From Salipiger abyssi (GTDB lineage Bacteria > Pseudomonadota > Alphaproteobacteria > Rhodobacterales > Rhodobacteraceae), in the NCBI RefSeq assembly GCF_001975705.1, contig NZ_CP015091.1, positions 62,001 through 126,000 on the forward strand: 64,000 nt of DNA, read 5' to 3'. How positions within the stretch are numbered: position 1 is the first letter of the stretch; every line of letters begins with the position of its first letter. Under the pieces are notes generated by a model. It was not told the origin of the DNA. It saw only the letters and a list, made by a program, of their open reading frames with translations, and did no database searches. Positions 8,415-17,238 of this stretch are shown here, piece by piece. The translations under genes were made by a program, and so were the position numbers.

Positions 8415-8437
8415 GCGCCGGGGGGAGACCCCGGCGC
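8415..8437. terminator. GC hairpin between convergent genes (M19-like and gntR)
   Basis: Perfect 9-bp stem GCGCCGGGG / CCCCGGCGC with a GGAGA loop just after the stop at 8408. There is no T-run, so it may stop transcription only weakly or in combination with Rho. Confidence 0.5.
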
Positions 8438-8472
8438 TCATGGCGTTTGCGGTCAGGATGTCCCGAGACGCC

Positions 8473-9198
8473 TCAGCTCAGGATCTGCATCTTGCGGGTG
8501 GCATCCGGCGACAGCACCGTCGTCACGATGCGGTTGCGGAACAGCTCCACATGGCGGGCGGCGACGCGTTCGGCGCCCTCCGTATCCTGATCGCGGATGA
8601 AGGCCACCATCTCGCGGTGATCGGCAATCGTGCGGTCGAGATGCTCCCGCAACCGCGCCTGCGTGCCGTCATGTTCGATGAAGCTCACATGACCCACGCG
8701 CATGCCCTCGATCAGCGCGCGCTCATAACCGTGATGCAGATGCCGTGAATGCGCCGCCTCGCTGATCGCCAGGTGAAAGCGGAAATTCATCTCGTTGAGC
8801 GCATCCACATCGCGGCCCGCCGCCGCCTGCTCGAAACCGCGCTCGGCGGCCTCGATCCCGCGCAGCTCCTCGTCGCTTCGGCGCAGCGCGGCCAGGGTTG
8901 TCTGGGCCCGCTGGAGCAGGTCGAGCGACTCGAAAAAATCCCGCAGATCAAAGAGGTTCATCGCCGCGACGCGCGAGCCGCGCCCGCGCACCGCCTGCAC
9001 CAGCCCCTCGGCGGTCAGGCGGATCAGCGCCTCGCGCACGGGCGTGCGCGACACCTCGTAACGGGCCGAGATCTCGAGCTCGTCCAGATCCGATCCGGGC
9101 CGCAGCTCCATGCGCAGAATCGCCTGCCGCAGCATGCGGTAGACATGTTCGGCCCCACGTTCGGAGGCCGGTTTCGACGCTGCTGGTTTTTTCGCCAT
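8473..9198 (-). CDS. GntR-family regulator, FadR/FCD subfamily
   Basis: A 241-aa protein read from ATG at 9198 (GACAGGGAC ribosome-binding site); an open frame extends further upstream but carries no plausible start context. The N-terminal winged helix (residues about 20-85) contains VYRMLRQAILRMELRPGSDLDELEISARYEVSRTPVREALIRL, described here as the standard GntR block with SRTPVREAL as the recognition helix. A C-terminal FCD helical domain follows, including the metal-binding-type motif FRFHLAISEAAHSRHLHHG. It is divergent from hyuA, and a perfect 13-bp palindrome lies between the two genes. It most likely represses the hyuAB-TRAP operon and itself, and responds to an acid or an intermediate of that pathway. 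Confidence 0.88.
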   Translation of the reverse strand: MAKKPAASKPASERGAEHVYRMLRQAILRMELRPGSDLDELEISARYEVSRTPVREALIRLTAEGLVQAVRGRGSRVAAMNLFDLRDFFESLDLLQRAQTTLAALRRSDEELRGIEAAERGFEQAAAGRDVDALNEMNFRFHLAISEAAHSRHLHHGYERALIEGMRVGHVSFIEHDGTQARLREHLDRTIADHREMVAFIRDQDTEGAERVAARHVELFRNRIVTTVLSPDATRKMQILS

Positions 9199-9287
9199 GT
9201 CCCTGTCTCCGCTGCATGATTTGCAAGCGCGCGTATACATCTGCGCATGCGCGATTTCCAAGAAATAATCCCGCCCGAAGAAAACTG

Positions 9288-9319
9288 TTGACTCACCTTC
9301 ATTATACACTGTGTATTTT
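9288..9319. promoter_or_regulatory. gntR/hyuA divergent control region with 13-bp palindromic operator
   Basis: ATACACTGTGTAT at 9304-9316 is a perfect inverted repeat centred on T9310. A perfect TATAAT lies on the minus strand at 9306-9301, overlapping the palindrome and facing gntR, so binding there would block gntR transcription. TTGACT at 9288-9293 faces hyuA. The site ends 28 bp before the hyuA ATG. The size and symmetry suit a GntR/FCD dimer. Confidence 0.65.
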
Positions 9320-9344
9320 AATGAAATACGAAGAGGATTCAAAT

Positions 9345-11402
9345 ATGGCCGAAACCTGGACGATAGGCGTGGATGTCGGAGGCACGTTCACCGATCTCTG
9401 CGCCATCGAAAGCGCCAGCGGGCGCATCGCGCTGAACAAGGTGTCGAGCACGCCCGCCAACCCGGCGGAGGCGATCATCGCGGGGCTCGACGCGCTGGCG
9501 GAGAAGGCGGGGTTCGACCTCAGGGACGTGCGCGCCATCGGCCACGGCACCACCGTTGCGACCAATGCGCTGATCCAGCGCACCGGCGCCAAGGTGGCCA
9601 TGGTGACCACCCGCAACTTCCGCGATCTGGTCGAGATCGGCCGCCAGATCCGCCCAAAGATGTATGACCTCAAGGCGGATTTCCCGCCGCCGCTCGCCCC
9701 GCGCCACTTGCGTTTCGAGGTGACCGAGCGCGTCGGCGCCGACGGCGCCGTGGTCGAGCCGCTGGACATGGCCAGCGTCGATGCGGTGATCGAAGATCTG
9801 CGCGCCGAAAAGGTCGAGGCGGTCGCCATCGCCTTCCTCTTCGCCTATCTCAACCCGTCGCATGAGCAGGCGGTGAAGGCGCGCATCATGGAAGCGTTGC
9901 CGGATGTGGCGGTCTCGGCCTCCTCGGATGTGATGCCGGAATTCCGCGAATACGAACGCTCCTCCACGACGCTGCTCAATGCCTATCTGCAACCGGCCTT
10001 CGCCGAGTACATGCGCACGCTGGAGCGTGAGGTGGCGGCGCGCTCGCCGGTCTCCAGCCTAGGCGTGAACCAGTCGAGTGGCGGGCTGATGTCGGTGGAG
10101 ACCGCGCGGGAATTCCCGATCCGTACCGCCATGTCCGGCCCGGCGGCGGGGGCGAACGGCGCGATCCATACCGCGATGCAATCGGGCATCGGCAATGTCA
10201 TCACCTTCGACGTGGGCGGCACCAGCGCGGATGTGGCGCTGATCCGCGACCGGACGATCGGGCTCGCCTTCGACCGTGATGTGGCCGAATTCCCGGTGCG
10301 CATGCCGATGGTCGATATCAATACGGTGGGCGCCGGTGGCGGTTCGCTCGCCTGGTTCGACCGCGACGGGCTGATGAAGGTCGGCCCCGCCAGCGCCGGT
10401 GCGCGGCCCGGCCCCGCCTGCTATGGGCGCGGCGGCGATCAGGCCACGGTGACCGATGCCAATGTGGTGCTCGGGCGGCTCTCGACCAGCGGGTTGCTTG
10501 GCGGCGACATGTCGCTCGATGTGGAGGCCTCGTTCCGCGTGGTGGGCAAGGTGGCCGAGCGTCTGGGCGTCGCGGTCGAGACCGCCGCGCGTGGCATTCT
10601 CGATGTGATGGCCGCCAATATGGTGCGCGCGATCCGTGCCATCTCGGTCGAGCGCGGCCACGATCCGCGCGATTTCGCGCTGATGCCCTTTGGCGGCGCC
10701 GGTCCGCTGCATGCGGAGGCCTGCGCCCGTGCGCTGGGGATCAGGCAGATCCTCGTGCCGCTGCTGCCGGGCATCCTCTGCGCCGAGGGGCTGCTGGTCG
10801 CCGGGCGCTCGGAAAGCCTCGTGCGCTCGCAGCGCATCGCGTTGACCGAGGCTGCCGGGACGATCCTGTCGCGGCTGGCCGACGAGATGCGTGCCGAAGC
10901 CGAGACCTGGTTCGAGGCAGAGGCCATTCCGGAGGCGGAGCGCAGCACCAAGCTGGTCGCTGACATGCGCTACACCAGCCAGAATTACGAACTTCAGATC
11001 CCGGTGGGCGGCAACAGCGTCACCGATCTCGATGCGCTGAAACAGGCCTTCTTCGAGGCGCATGCCCAGGCCTACGGTTTCTTCAACCCCGAGGATCCGG
11101 TGGAGATCATGGCGCTGCGGATGACTCCTCAGGGCGCGCGTCCGCAGATCGGCAGCCCGCCGCAAAGCGCGACCGCCTCGCGCGACCCGCAGCCCAAGGC
11201 CACACGCCCGGTCTGGTTTACCGGTCCGCGCGCGCTCGACACGCCGGTCTACGACCGTGCCGAACTCGCCGCCGGGGCGGAGCTGACAGGCCCCGCCGTG
11301 ATCGACCAGTTCGACTCCACACTGCTGCTGTTCCCCGGCGATCACGCACGCGTCGACGAGGCGCTCAACATTCTCATCACCCGCGGAGAGACCGACCTGT
11401 GA
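9345..11402 (+). CDS. hyuA: Hydantoinase/5-oxoprolinase family subunit A (HyuA-type)
   Basis: A 685-aa protein. I chose ATG 9345, 8 bp after AGAGG, with sequence TWTIGVDVGGTFTDL at the very start; another in-frame ATG at 9321 lacks an equally placed ribosome-binding site. N-terminal hallmarks of the HyuA/acetone carboxylase/oxoprolinase superfamily are GVDVGGTFTD (residues about 7-16) and the IGHGTTVATNALIQR block. The middle has the Hydantoinase_A core with TFDVGGTSADVALI and NTVGAGGGSLAWFD. These ATP-dependent enzymes open or hydrolyse cyclic amides (5-oxoproline, N-methylhydantoin) or carboxylate ketones. Its stop overlaps the GTG start of hyuB, as usual for the two-subunit enzymes. The substrate is not readable from sequence. 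Confidence 0.85.
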   Translation: MAETWTIGVDVGGTFTDLCAIESASGRIALNKVSSTPANPAEAIIAGLDALAEKAGFDLRDVRAIGHGTTVATNALIQRTGAKVAMVTTRNFRDLVEIGRQIRPKMYDLKADFPPPLAPRHLRFEVTERVGADGAVVEPLDMASVDAVIEDLRAEKVEAVAIAFLFAYLNPSHEQAVKARIMEALPDVAVSASSDVMPEFREYERSSTTLLNAYLQPAFAEYMRTLEREVAARSPVSSLGVNQSSGGLMSVETAREFPIRTAMSGPAAGANGAIHTAMQSGIGNVITFDVGGTSADVALIRDRTIGLAFDRDVAEFPVRMPMVDINTVGAGGGSLAWFDRDGLMKVGPASAGARPGPACYGRGGDQATVTDANVVLGRLSTSGLLGGDMSLDVEASFRVVGKVAERLGVAVETAARGILDVMAANMVRAIRAISVERGHDPRDFALMPFGGAGPLHAEACARALGIRQILVPLLPGILCAEGLLVAGRSESLVRSQRIALTEAAGTILSRLADEMRAEAETWFEAEAIPEAERSTKLVADMRYTSQNYELQIPVGGNSVTDLDALKQAFFEAHAQAYGFFNPEDPVEIMALRMTPQGARPQIGSPPQSATASRDPQPKATRPVWFTGPRALDTPVYDRAELAAGAELTGPAVIDQFDSTLLLFPGDHARVDEALNILITRGETDL

Positions 11403-13120
11403 CCCTTCACGACACCCTCACCGCCCCCGCCGCCGCGAATGACGCCGGGCCCGATCCGATCACCGTCGAGATCGTCTCCTCGGCCTTCCGCTCGGTGGTG
11501 GACGAGACCTTCATCGCGCTGATGAAAAGCGCCTATTCCACCAATATCAAGGAACGCCACGACCATTCGACCGCGATCTGCGACCGCAAGGGGCGGCTGA
11601 TCGTGCAGGCCGACCTGTCGCTGCCCATTCACCTTGCCTCGATGACCGGGCTGATGCAGGCGGTGCTGACGCGCTATGCGCCCGAGGACATACGCGAGGG
11701 CGATATCTTTGTCGCCAACGATCCGCACGCGGCGGGCGGCACGCACCTGCCCGATATCAACTATGCCGCGCCGATCTTTGTCGAGGGCCGGCTGCTGGGC
11801 TTTGTCTGCAACATCGCCCACCACGCCGATATCGGCGGCATGGTCCCCGGTTCCATGGCGGGCGGCATGTCCGAGATCTATCAGGAAGGGCTGCGCATCC
11901 CGCTGGTGCGGCTCTTCCGCGAGGGCGAGCTGCAACAGGACATTCTCGAACTGCTGCTGCTCAATGCCCGCATTCCCGAAGAGCGCCGCGGCGACCATTT
12001 CGCCCAGATCGCCGCCTGTCGTCTTGGCCTGCGCCGCGTCGGCGAGATCGCCGAGCGTTACGGTGCCGCGCTCATCGAGCAGGTCTGGGACTCGCTGCTC
12101 TCCCGCACCCATGACCGCATGCGCGCCGCCATTGCCGAGCTGCCCGACGGGGTCTATCGCTTCGAGGACGTGATGGACGATGACGGGGTGGGCACCTCGG
12201 ACATTCCGCTGAAGCTGGAAATCACCGTGAACGGCGACCGCGCGGTGTTCGATCTGCGCGGCTCGGCGCCGCAGGTGAAGGGCAATATCAACCTCACCCG
12301 CAACGCGTCGAAGGCGGCGGTGGCCTATGCGCTGCGCACGCTGCTTGATCCGGAGATCGCCAATAACGAGGGCATTCTGGAATGCTGCGAGCTGCTGACC
12401 GAGCCGGGCAGCATTGTCGACTGCATCGCGCCCGCGCCGGTGGCGCAGCGGCTCAACACCTCGCAGCGGCTGGTGGATGTGATCATCGGCGCGCTGGCGC
12501 CGGCGCTGCCCGATGCCGCCGTGGGGGCGGCCAACGGCGCCAACACCACCGCCGTCTTCTCCGGCATCGACCCGCGCAACGGCAAGCCCTATCTCTATCT
12601 CGAAACGCTGGGCGGCGGCGCCGGCGGGCGCAGCGACCGCGACGGCAAGGACGGGGTGCAGGTGCATATCACCAACACCTCCAACCTGCCCATCGAGGCC
12701 ATCGAGACCGAATATCCGCTGCGCGTGGTCAGCTACGGCTTTGTCGAGGATTCCGGCGGGGCAGGGCGCTATCGTGGCGGCGCGGGCCTGCGCCGGGTGA
12801 TCGCGCCGGTGGATCACGACTGCACTTTCAACGGCGCCGGCGAGCGGTTTTCCAACGCGCCCTGGGGCATCTTCGGCGGCGGCGAGGGGCGGCCCGGGCA
12901 GTTCCTGCTGGAAGGCGCGGGCGAGAGCCGCAAGCTTGCCAACAAACCCTCCGCCGTGCCGCTGAACCGCGATCAGGCCATTGTGGTCGAAACGCCGGGC
13001 TCCGGCGGTTACGGCCCCGCCGCCGACCGCACACCCGAGGCGGTGGCCGAGGATGCGCTTTCCGGCAAATACAGCCCCGAATTCCTCGACCGGAACTATC
13101 CCGCGCAGCGGCGCGGATAA
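11399..13120 (+). CDS. hyuB: Hydantoinase/5-oxoprolinase family subunit B (HyuB-type, GTG start)
   Basis: A 573-aa protein that starts with GTG at 11399, overlapping the hyuA stop, in a GGAGAG-rich context. It contains the Hydantoinase_B core: DPITVEIVSSAFRSVVDET near the N-terminus, the MKSAYSTNIKERHDHSTAIC block, VANDPHAAGGTHLPDIN and GYGPAADRTPEAVAEDALSGK toward the C-terminus. It partners with HyuA in a large heteromeric ATP-dependent hydrolase. The adjacent TRAP transporter probably imports the substrate. Because a sarcosine-degrading locus lies a few kilobases downstream, an N-methylhydantoinase role is worth considering, but no N-carbamoylsarcosine amidohydrolase is present here. Confidence 0.85.
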   Translation: MTLHDTLTAPAAANDAGPDPITVEIVSSAFRSVVDETFIALMKSAYSTNIKERHDHSTAICDRKGRLIVQADLSLPIHLASMTGLMQAVLTRYAPEDIREGDIFVANDPHAAGGTHLPDINYAAPIFVEGRLLGFVCNIAHHADIGGMVPGSMAGGMSEIYQEGLRIPLVRLFREGELQQDILELLLLNARIPEERRGDHFAQIAACRLGLRRVGEIAERYGAALIEQVWDSLLSRTHDRMRAAIAELPDGVYRFEDVMDDDGVGTSDIPLKLEITVNGDRAVFDLRGSAPQVKGNINLTRNASKAAVAYALRTLLDPEIANNEGILECCELLTEPGSIVDCIAPAPVAQRLNTSQRLVDVIIGALAPALPDAAVGAANGANTTAVFSGIDPRNGKPYLYLETLGGGAGGRSDRDGKDGVQVHITNTSNLPIEAIETEYPLRVVSYGFVEDSGGAGRYRGGAGLRRVIAPVDHDCTFNGAGERFSNAPWGIFGGGEGRPGQFLLEGAGESRKLANKPSAVPLNRDQAIVVETPGSGGYGPAADRTPEAVAEDALSGKYSPEFLDRNYPAQRRG

Positions 13121-13124
13121 ACCC

Positions 13125-13144
13125 GGGCCGGGGCGACCCGGCCC
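13125..13144 (+). other. GNRA-capped intercistronic hairpin between hyuB and dctP
   Basis: GGGCCGGG (13125-13132), tetraloop GCGA, CCCGGCCC (13137-13144), followed by CTCATC with no T-run. This is a very stable RNA hairpin more likely to stabilise or attenuate the transcript than to terminate it. Confidence 0.5.
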
Positions 13145-13181
13145 TCATCAAAGACAACCATAGCAACAGGGAAATCAGAAC

Positions 13182-14177
13182 ATGCTCAAGACACTGACCA
13201 CACCGCTCCTCGCCGGGGTGCTTGCCGCCGCCGCGCTGCCCGCATGGGCGCAATCGGTCACATGGGATCTGGCCAACGAATACCCGCCGAACTCGGTGCA
13301 CGCGCAATCCGCCGACACCTTCATCGAGGCGCTGCAAGAGGTCTCCGGCGGCGACATGGTGGTGACCGCGCATCACGGCGCGGCGCTGGGGTACAAATCC
13401 ATCGACCAGTACGACGCGGTGGGCGACGGCGCGCTCGATCTCGCCTCCTCCTTTGCGACGCCATGGTCGGGCATCGACCCGGTGTTCATCCTCTCCTCGA
13501 TCCCCTTCCTGGTCACCACCCCCGAGGAAGAGCGCCAGCTCTACGAGATCGCCAAACCCTATTACGAGGCGGTTCTGGCCGACGACAATCAGGTGCTGCT
13601 CTTCGCCACACCCTGGCCGCCGAGCGGGCTCTGGGGCAACAAGCCGCTCGACTCGATGGAGGCGCTCGACGGCGTGAAGCTGCGCACCTACGACGCCAAT
13701 GGCACCATCACCTTCGGCAACACCGCCGCCACCCCGGTGCAGCTGAGCTGGGCCGACACCGTTCCGCAGCTCTCCACCGGTGCCATCGACGCGGTGCTGA
13801 CCTCCGCCGATGGCGGCTCGGCCTCGCAGCTCTGGGAGCAGCAGTCGCATTTCACCGAGGTGAACTATGCGATGCCGCTGCAATTCGTGCATGTGAACCG
13901 CGATGTCTATGACGCGCTCACCGACGAGCAGAAAGCCTGGGTCACCGAGGCCGCCGCTGCCGCCGAGGATTTTGGCTGGGGGCTGCTCGAAGACCGCGTG
14001 GCGCAGAACTATGCCGAGATGGAAAGCCACGGCATGACCGTCGTGACCGGTGTCGACCCGGCCTATATCGCCGCGCTGACCGAGGCCGCCGAGCCGGCGC
14101 TTGAGGAGTGGAAAGAGAAGATGGGCGACGATGCCGACTCGATCCTCGCCGCCTTCGAGGAAATGCGCGCGGAATGA
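13182..14177 (+). CDS. dctP: TRAP transporter solute-binding protein (DctP-type)
   Basis: A 331-aa protein with a signal peptide (MLKTL, hydrophobic core, cleavage likely after AWA at residue 23). The mature part begins with VTWDLANEYPPNSVHAQ, typical of the DctP/YiaO fold. It contains GVKLRTYDANGTITFGNTAATP in the middle, the region holding the conserved Arg that salt-bridges a substrate carboxylate in this family. It is followed by dctQ with an ATGA overlap and then dctM. Most TRAP ligands are organic anions; here the ligand is presumably the HyuAB substrate or a related acid. dctP is used as a family name and does not imply C4-dicarboxylates. Confidence 0.88.
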   Translation: MLKTLTTPLLAGVLAAAALPAWAQSVTWDLANEYPPNSVHAQSADTFIEALQEVSGGDMVVTAHHGAALGYKSIDQYDAVGDGALDLASSFATPWSGIDPVFILSSIPFLVTTPEEERQLYEIAKPYYEAVLADDNQVLLFATPWPPSGLWGNKPLDSMEALDGVKLRTYDANGTITFGNTAATPVQLSWADTVPQLSTGAIDAVLTSADGGSASQLWEQQSHFTEVNYAMPLQFVHVNRDVYDALTDEQKAWVTEAAAAAEDFGWGLLEDRVAQNYAEMESHGMTVVTGVDPAYIAALTEAAEPALEEWKEKMGDDADSILAAFEEMRAE

Positions 14178-14749
14178 GCGGCGTCTCCGACACCCAAGAC
14201 ATCGCCGGCCGGACCGGGCCGGCGATGCTCTTTCAGCGCGGCGTCTTTGCCCTGTCGCAGGCCGCCGCCGTGGTGGCGGCAGCGCTGGTCGTCTTCATGG
14301 TGCTGCATATCCTGCTCGAAATCGGGCTGCGGATGATCGACCGCTCGACCTTTGTGCTCGACGAGATGGTCGGCTACGCCATCGCGGGCGCCACCTTCCT
14401 GTCGCTGGGCTATGCGTTCGAACATTCCGCGCTGGTGCGGGTCGGGCTGCTGGTCGACCGGCTCTCGGGCCGCACCCGCCGTGCGCTGGAGACGCTCTGC
14501 GGCGTCGCCACGCTGGCGGTGACCTCGCAGATCTCCTGGGTGATCGCCAAGACCGCGATGCGCAGTTTCGAGCGTGGCCGCACCTCCAGCTCGATCGCCG
14601 AGATTCCGCTCTGGATCCCCGAGGCGGTTTGTGCCGCGGGGCTCGCGATCTTCAGCCTTCAGGTCTTTGCCTGGATCCTGCGCCAGATCTTCGACCTGCC
14701 GGGGCCGGTCCCGCCGGGCAATGACGATCCGCTTCAGAACGACCTGTAG
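14174..14749 (+). CDS. dctQ: TRAP transporter small permease (DctQ-type)
   Basis: A 191-aa membrane protein. The open frame begins further upstream, but ATG 14174 overlaps the dctP stop (ATGA) and is the coupled start. There are four hydrophobic segments, at residues about 30-55, 65-85, 105-130 and 155-180. FVLDEMVGYAIAGATFLSLGYAF is the conserved DEx(V/I)xxxxxxxxxFLG-like block of DctQ proteins. It joins DctM to form the Na+-driven membrane complex. Confidence 0.85.
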   Translation: MSGVSDTQDIAGRTGPAMLFQRGVFALSQAAAVVAAALVVFMVLHILLEIGLRMIDRSTFVLDEMVGYAIAGATFLSLGYAFEHSALVRVGLLVDRLSGRTRRALETLCGVATLAVTSQISWVIAKTAMRSFERGRTSSSIAEIPLWIPEAVCAAGLAIFSLQVFAWILRQIFDLPGPVPPGNDDPLQNDL

Positions 14750-14770
14750 AGACAGGCAGAAAGGGAATTC

Positions 14771-16084
14771 ATGGACCCGCTTTTCGCCGGACTGGCGCTG
14801 ATCGCGATGCTGGTGGTGACGCTGGGCAGCGGCGTGTGGATCTTTGCCGGGCTGTTGCTCGTCTCCTTCGCCGGGCTGCATTTCCTCGTCGGCATGCCGC
14901 TCACCCGCGTCTTTTCCATCGCCGGTTCGATCACCTATCGCAGCGCCTCCACCTGGGAGCTGGCCGCCGTGCCGCTGTTCATATGGGTGGCGGAACTCAT
15001 CTTCCGCTCCACGGTCTCGGCGCGGCTGTTCAAGGGGCTCGCCCCCTTTGTCGACCGCATTCCCGGACGGCTGTTGCACACCAATGTGCTCGGCTGCACG
15101 CTTTTTGCCGCTGTCAGCGGCTCGTCGGCGGCGACCACCGCGACGGTGGGCAAGATCACCTCGAAAGAGCTGGTGACGCGGGGCTATGACGAACGCCTTG
15201 CCGTTGGCTCGCTGGCCGGCGCGGGCAGCCTCGGGCTGCTGCTGCCACCCTCGATTGCGATGATCATCTACGGCATTCTCGCCGAGGTCTCGGTCAGCCG
15301 TCTGTTCGCGGCGGGGGTGCTGCCGGGGCTGGTGGTCTCGGGGCTCTATTCCGCCTTCATCATGCTGATGGCGCTGATCCGCCCCAGCGTGGCCCCCGCC
15401 GGGCACCAGAATTTTGCGCTCCGCGATTATGCCCGCGCCGCGCTGGATCTGCTGCCGGTGGTGGCGCTGATGGGAATCGTGCTGGGCGCGATCTATTCCG
15501 GCATCGCCACGCCCTCGGAGGCGGCGGCGGTGGGCGTTCTGGCGGCTTTCGTGGTGCTGATCCTGCTGGGCGAGCTCAACTGGGAGCTGGTCCGCGCCAG
15601 TCTGCTCGGCACGGTCAAGACCAGCACCATGGTCTGCATCATCCTGATCTCTGCGTCGCTGCTCTCCACGACGCTGGGCTATCTGCACCTGCCGCAGGAG
15701 CTGGGCGCGGCCATCGGCGCGATGAACCTCGACCCGCTTGCGCTGATCATGCTGCTGGCGCTGTTCTACCTGCTGCTGGGGATCTTTGTGGACGGGGTGG
15801 CGATCATCGTCATGACCCTGCCGATGACGCTGCCGCTGGTGACGGCGGCGGGCTACGATCCGGTCTGGTTTGGCGTCTTTCTGGTGCTGATGGTCGAGAT
15901 CGGGCTGCTGACGCCGCCGGTCGGGATCAACCTCTTCGTGTTGCAGGGGCTGACCAACTGGCCGCTGGGGCGGGTGGCGCGCGCCTCGGTGCCGTTCTTC
16001 CTGCTCTTCGGTCTGGCGGTGGTCATTCTGGTGGCCTTCCCGCAGCTCGCGCTCTGGCTGCCGAACCTGCTCTACGGCGCGTGA
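14771..16084 (+). CDS. dctM: TRAP transporter large permease (DctM-type)
   Basis: A 437-aa polytopic protein with about 12 hydrophobic segments. Family landmarks are the AAVSGSSAATTATVGKIT block (residues about 115-135), where DctM has GSSxAxxAxxG, and LGLLLPPSIAMIIYG, the LLPPSxxxIxYG motif. Near the C-terminus is LLTPPVGINLFVLQGL, the second PPxGxN motif. It is the ion-coupled channel subunit for the preceding DctPQ and the last gene of the hyuAB-dctPQM operon. Confidence 0.9.
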   Translation: MDPLFAGLALIAMLVVTLGSGVWIFAGLLLVSFAGLHFLVGMPLTRVFSIAGSITYRSASTWELAAVPLFIWVAELIFRSTVSARLFKGLAPFVDRIPGRLLHTNVLGCTLFAAVSGSSAATTATVGKITSKELVTRGYDERLAVGSLAGAGSLGLLLPPSIAMIIYGILAEVSVSRLFAAGVLPGLVVSGLYSAFIMLMALIRPSVAPAGHQNFALRDYARAALDLLPVVALMGIVLGAIYSGIATPSEAAAVGVLAAFVVLILLGELNWELVRASLLGTVKTSTMVCIILISASLLSTTLGYLHLPQELGAAIGAMNLDPLALIMLLALFYLLLGIFVDGVAIIVMTLPMTLPLVTAAGYDPVWFGVFLVLMVEIGLLTPPVGINLFVLQGLTNWPLGRVARASVPFFLLFGLAVVILVAFPQLALWLPNLLYGA

Positions 16085-16088
16085 TCCG

Positions 16089-16120
16089 TCGCGCCGGGGC
16101 CATCAGAGGTCGCGGCGCGA
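16089..16120. terminator. Imperfect terminator-like hairpin after dctM
   Basis: TCGCGCC (16089-16095) pairs with GGCGCGA (16114-16120) across an 18-base loop, just past the dctM stop. No T-run is present, so it is only weak support for an operon end. Confidence 0.35.
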
Positions 16121-16178
16121 TGGAATCCGGCGGCGATGTTCGTGTATATTTGCGACACCTCGCCTGAAGGATGCCGCC

Positions 16179-17219
16179 ATGCCCGCCCCGTCCTCTCCCC
16201 CCGCAAAGCGCCTGCGCGTGGCGTTTCTGCTGGCCGACCGCTTCACGCTTTCGGCCTTTGCCAATTTCGTCGATGTACTGCGGCTGGCCGCTGACGAGGC
16301 CGATCATTCCCGCCCGATCCTCTGCGACTGGGTGGTGCTGTCGGACACGCTCGAGGCGGTGCGGTCGAGCTGCGGCGTGCGGGTGCAGCCCGACACGCGG
16401 CTGCGGCAGGCGGCGCGCTACGATTACATCGTCGTGGTCGGCGGGCTCATTGGCGACAGCGCCGCGCTGAACGGCGCCGCGCAGGGCTTTCTGCGGCGTC
16501 AGGCCGAGGCGGGCGTGCCGCTGGTGGGGCTCTGCACCGGCGTCTTCATCCTGCAACGCATGGGGCTGCTCAAGGGCTATCGCTGCTGCGTGAGCTGGTT
16601 CCACCATCAGGATTTCCTCGACCAGTTCGAGGCCGAAACGCCGATCTCCGACCAGATCTTTGTGGTCGACCGCGACCGGCTGACCTGCTCCGGCGGCCAT
16701 GGCGCGGCGCATCTCGCCGCCTTCCTCGTGCAGCGGCATGTGGGGCAGTCGGCGGCGATCAAGAGCCTCAATATCATGATGATCGACGATGCCATGGGCG
16801 GCGAAAAGGCCCAGCCCGGCCTGACGCTGGCGCGCCGCGCCAAGGACGAGCTGGTGCGCCGCGCTCTGCTGCGCATGCAGCAGAACCTGGAGGTGCCGAA
16901 GACCGTGGAGGATCTGGCGCGCGAGCTGGGGGTCGGGCGGCGCACGCTGGAGCGGCGCTTTCTCGCGGATCTGCGGCAGACGCCGCTCAAGGCCTATCTC
17001 GATCTGCGGCTGGAGCGGGCGCTGCAACGGCTGCGCACCACCGATGCCTCGGTCACCAATATTGCGCTGGCCTGCGGCTTTTGTGACGGGCCGCACCTGT
17101 CGCGGGCGATGAAGGCCGAGCGCGGCGTGACGCCGGCGGAATACCGCAAGGCACAGGGCCGGTTCGAGCCGGGAGACGATCTGCCCGCGGTCGGCGTGCT
17201 GATGCGCAGCGCGGAGTGA
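16179..17219 (+). CDS. GlxA/GbdR-type AraC-family activator, copy 1
   Basis: A 346-aa protein with two domains. Residues 10-200 form a DJ-1/PfpI-like sensor domain (FANFVDVLRLAADE, YDYIVVVGG, and the nucleophile-elbow motif VGLCTGVF with Cys119). Residues about 225-325 form a C-terminal AraC double helix-turn-helix (VEDLARELGVGRRTLERRF and IALACGFCDGPHLSRAMKAERGVTPAEYRK). This architecture matches the GlxA family, including Pseudomonas GbdR, which senses glycine betaine or dimethylglycine and activates gbc, dgc and sox genes. It stands next to and convergent with gbcBA. A second close relative lies at 26523-27569 and shares long stretches (RCCVSWFHH, ADQIFVVD-like). Its role as betaine-pathway activator is inference from family and position. 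Confidence 0.8.
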   Translation: MPAPSSPPAKRLRVAFLLADRFTLSAFANFVDVLRLAADEADHSRPILCDWVVLSDTLEAVRSSCGVRVQPDTRLRQAARYDYIVVVGGLIGDSAALNGAAQGFLRRQAEAGVPLVGLCTGVFILQRMGLLKGYRCCVSWFHHQDFLDQFEAETPISDQIFVVDRDRLTCSGGHGAAHLAAFLVQRHVGQSAAIKSLNIMMIDDAMGGEKAQPGLTLARRAKDELVRRALLRMQQNLEVPKTVEDLARELGVGRRTLERRFLADLRQTPLKAYLDLRLERALQRLRTTDASVTNIALACGFCDGPHLSRAMKAERGVTPAEYRKAQGRFEPGDDLPAVGVLMRSAE

Positions 17220-17238
17220 CCGCGCCGCGCCATGAGTC

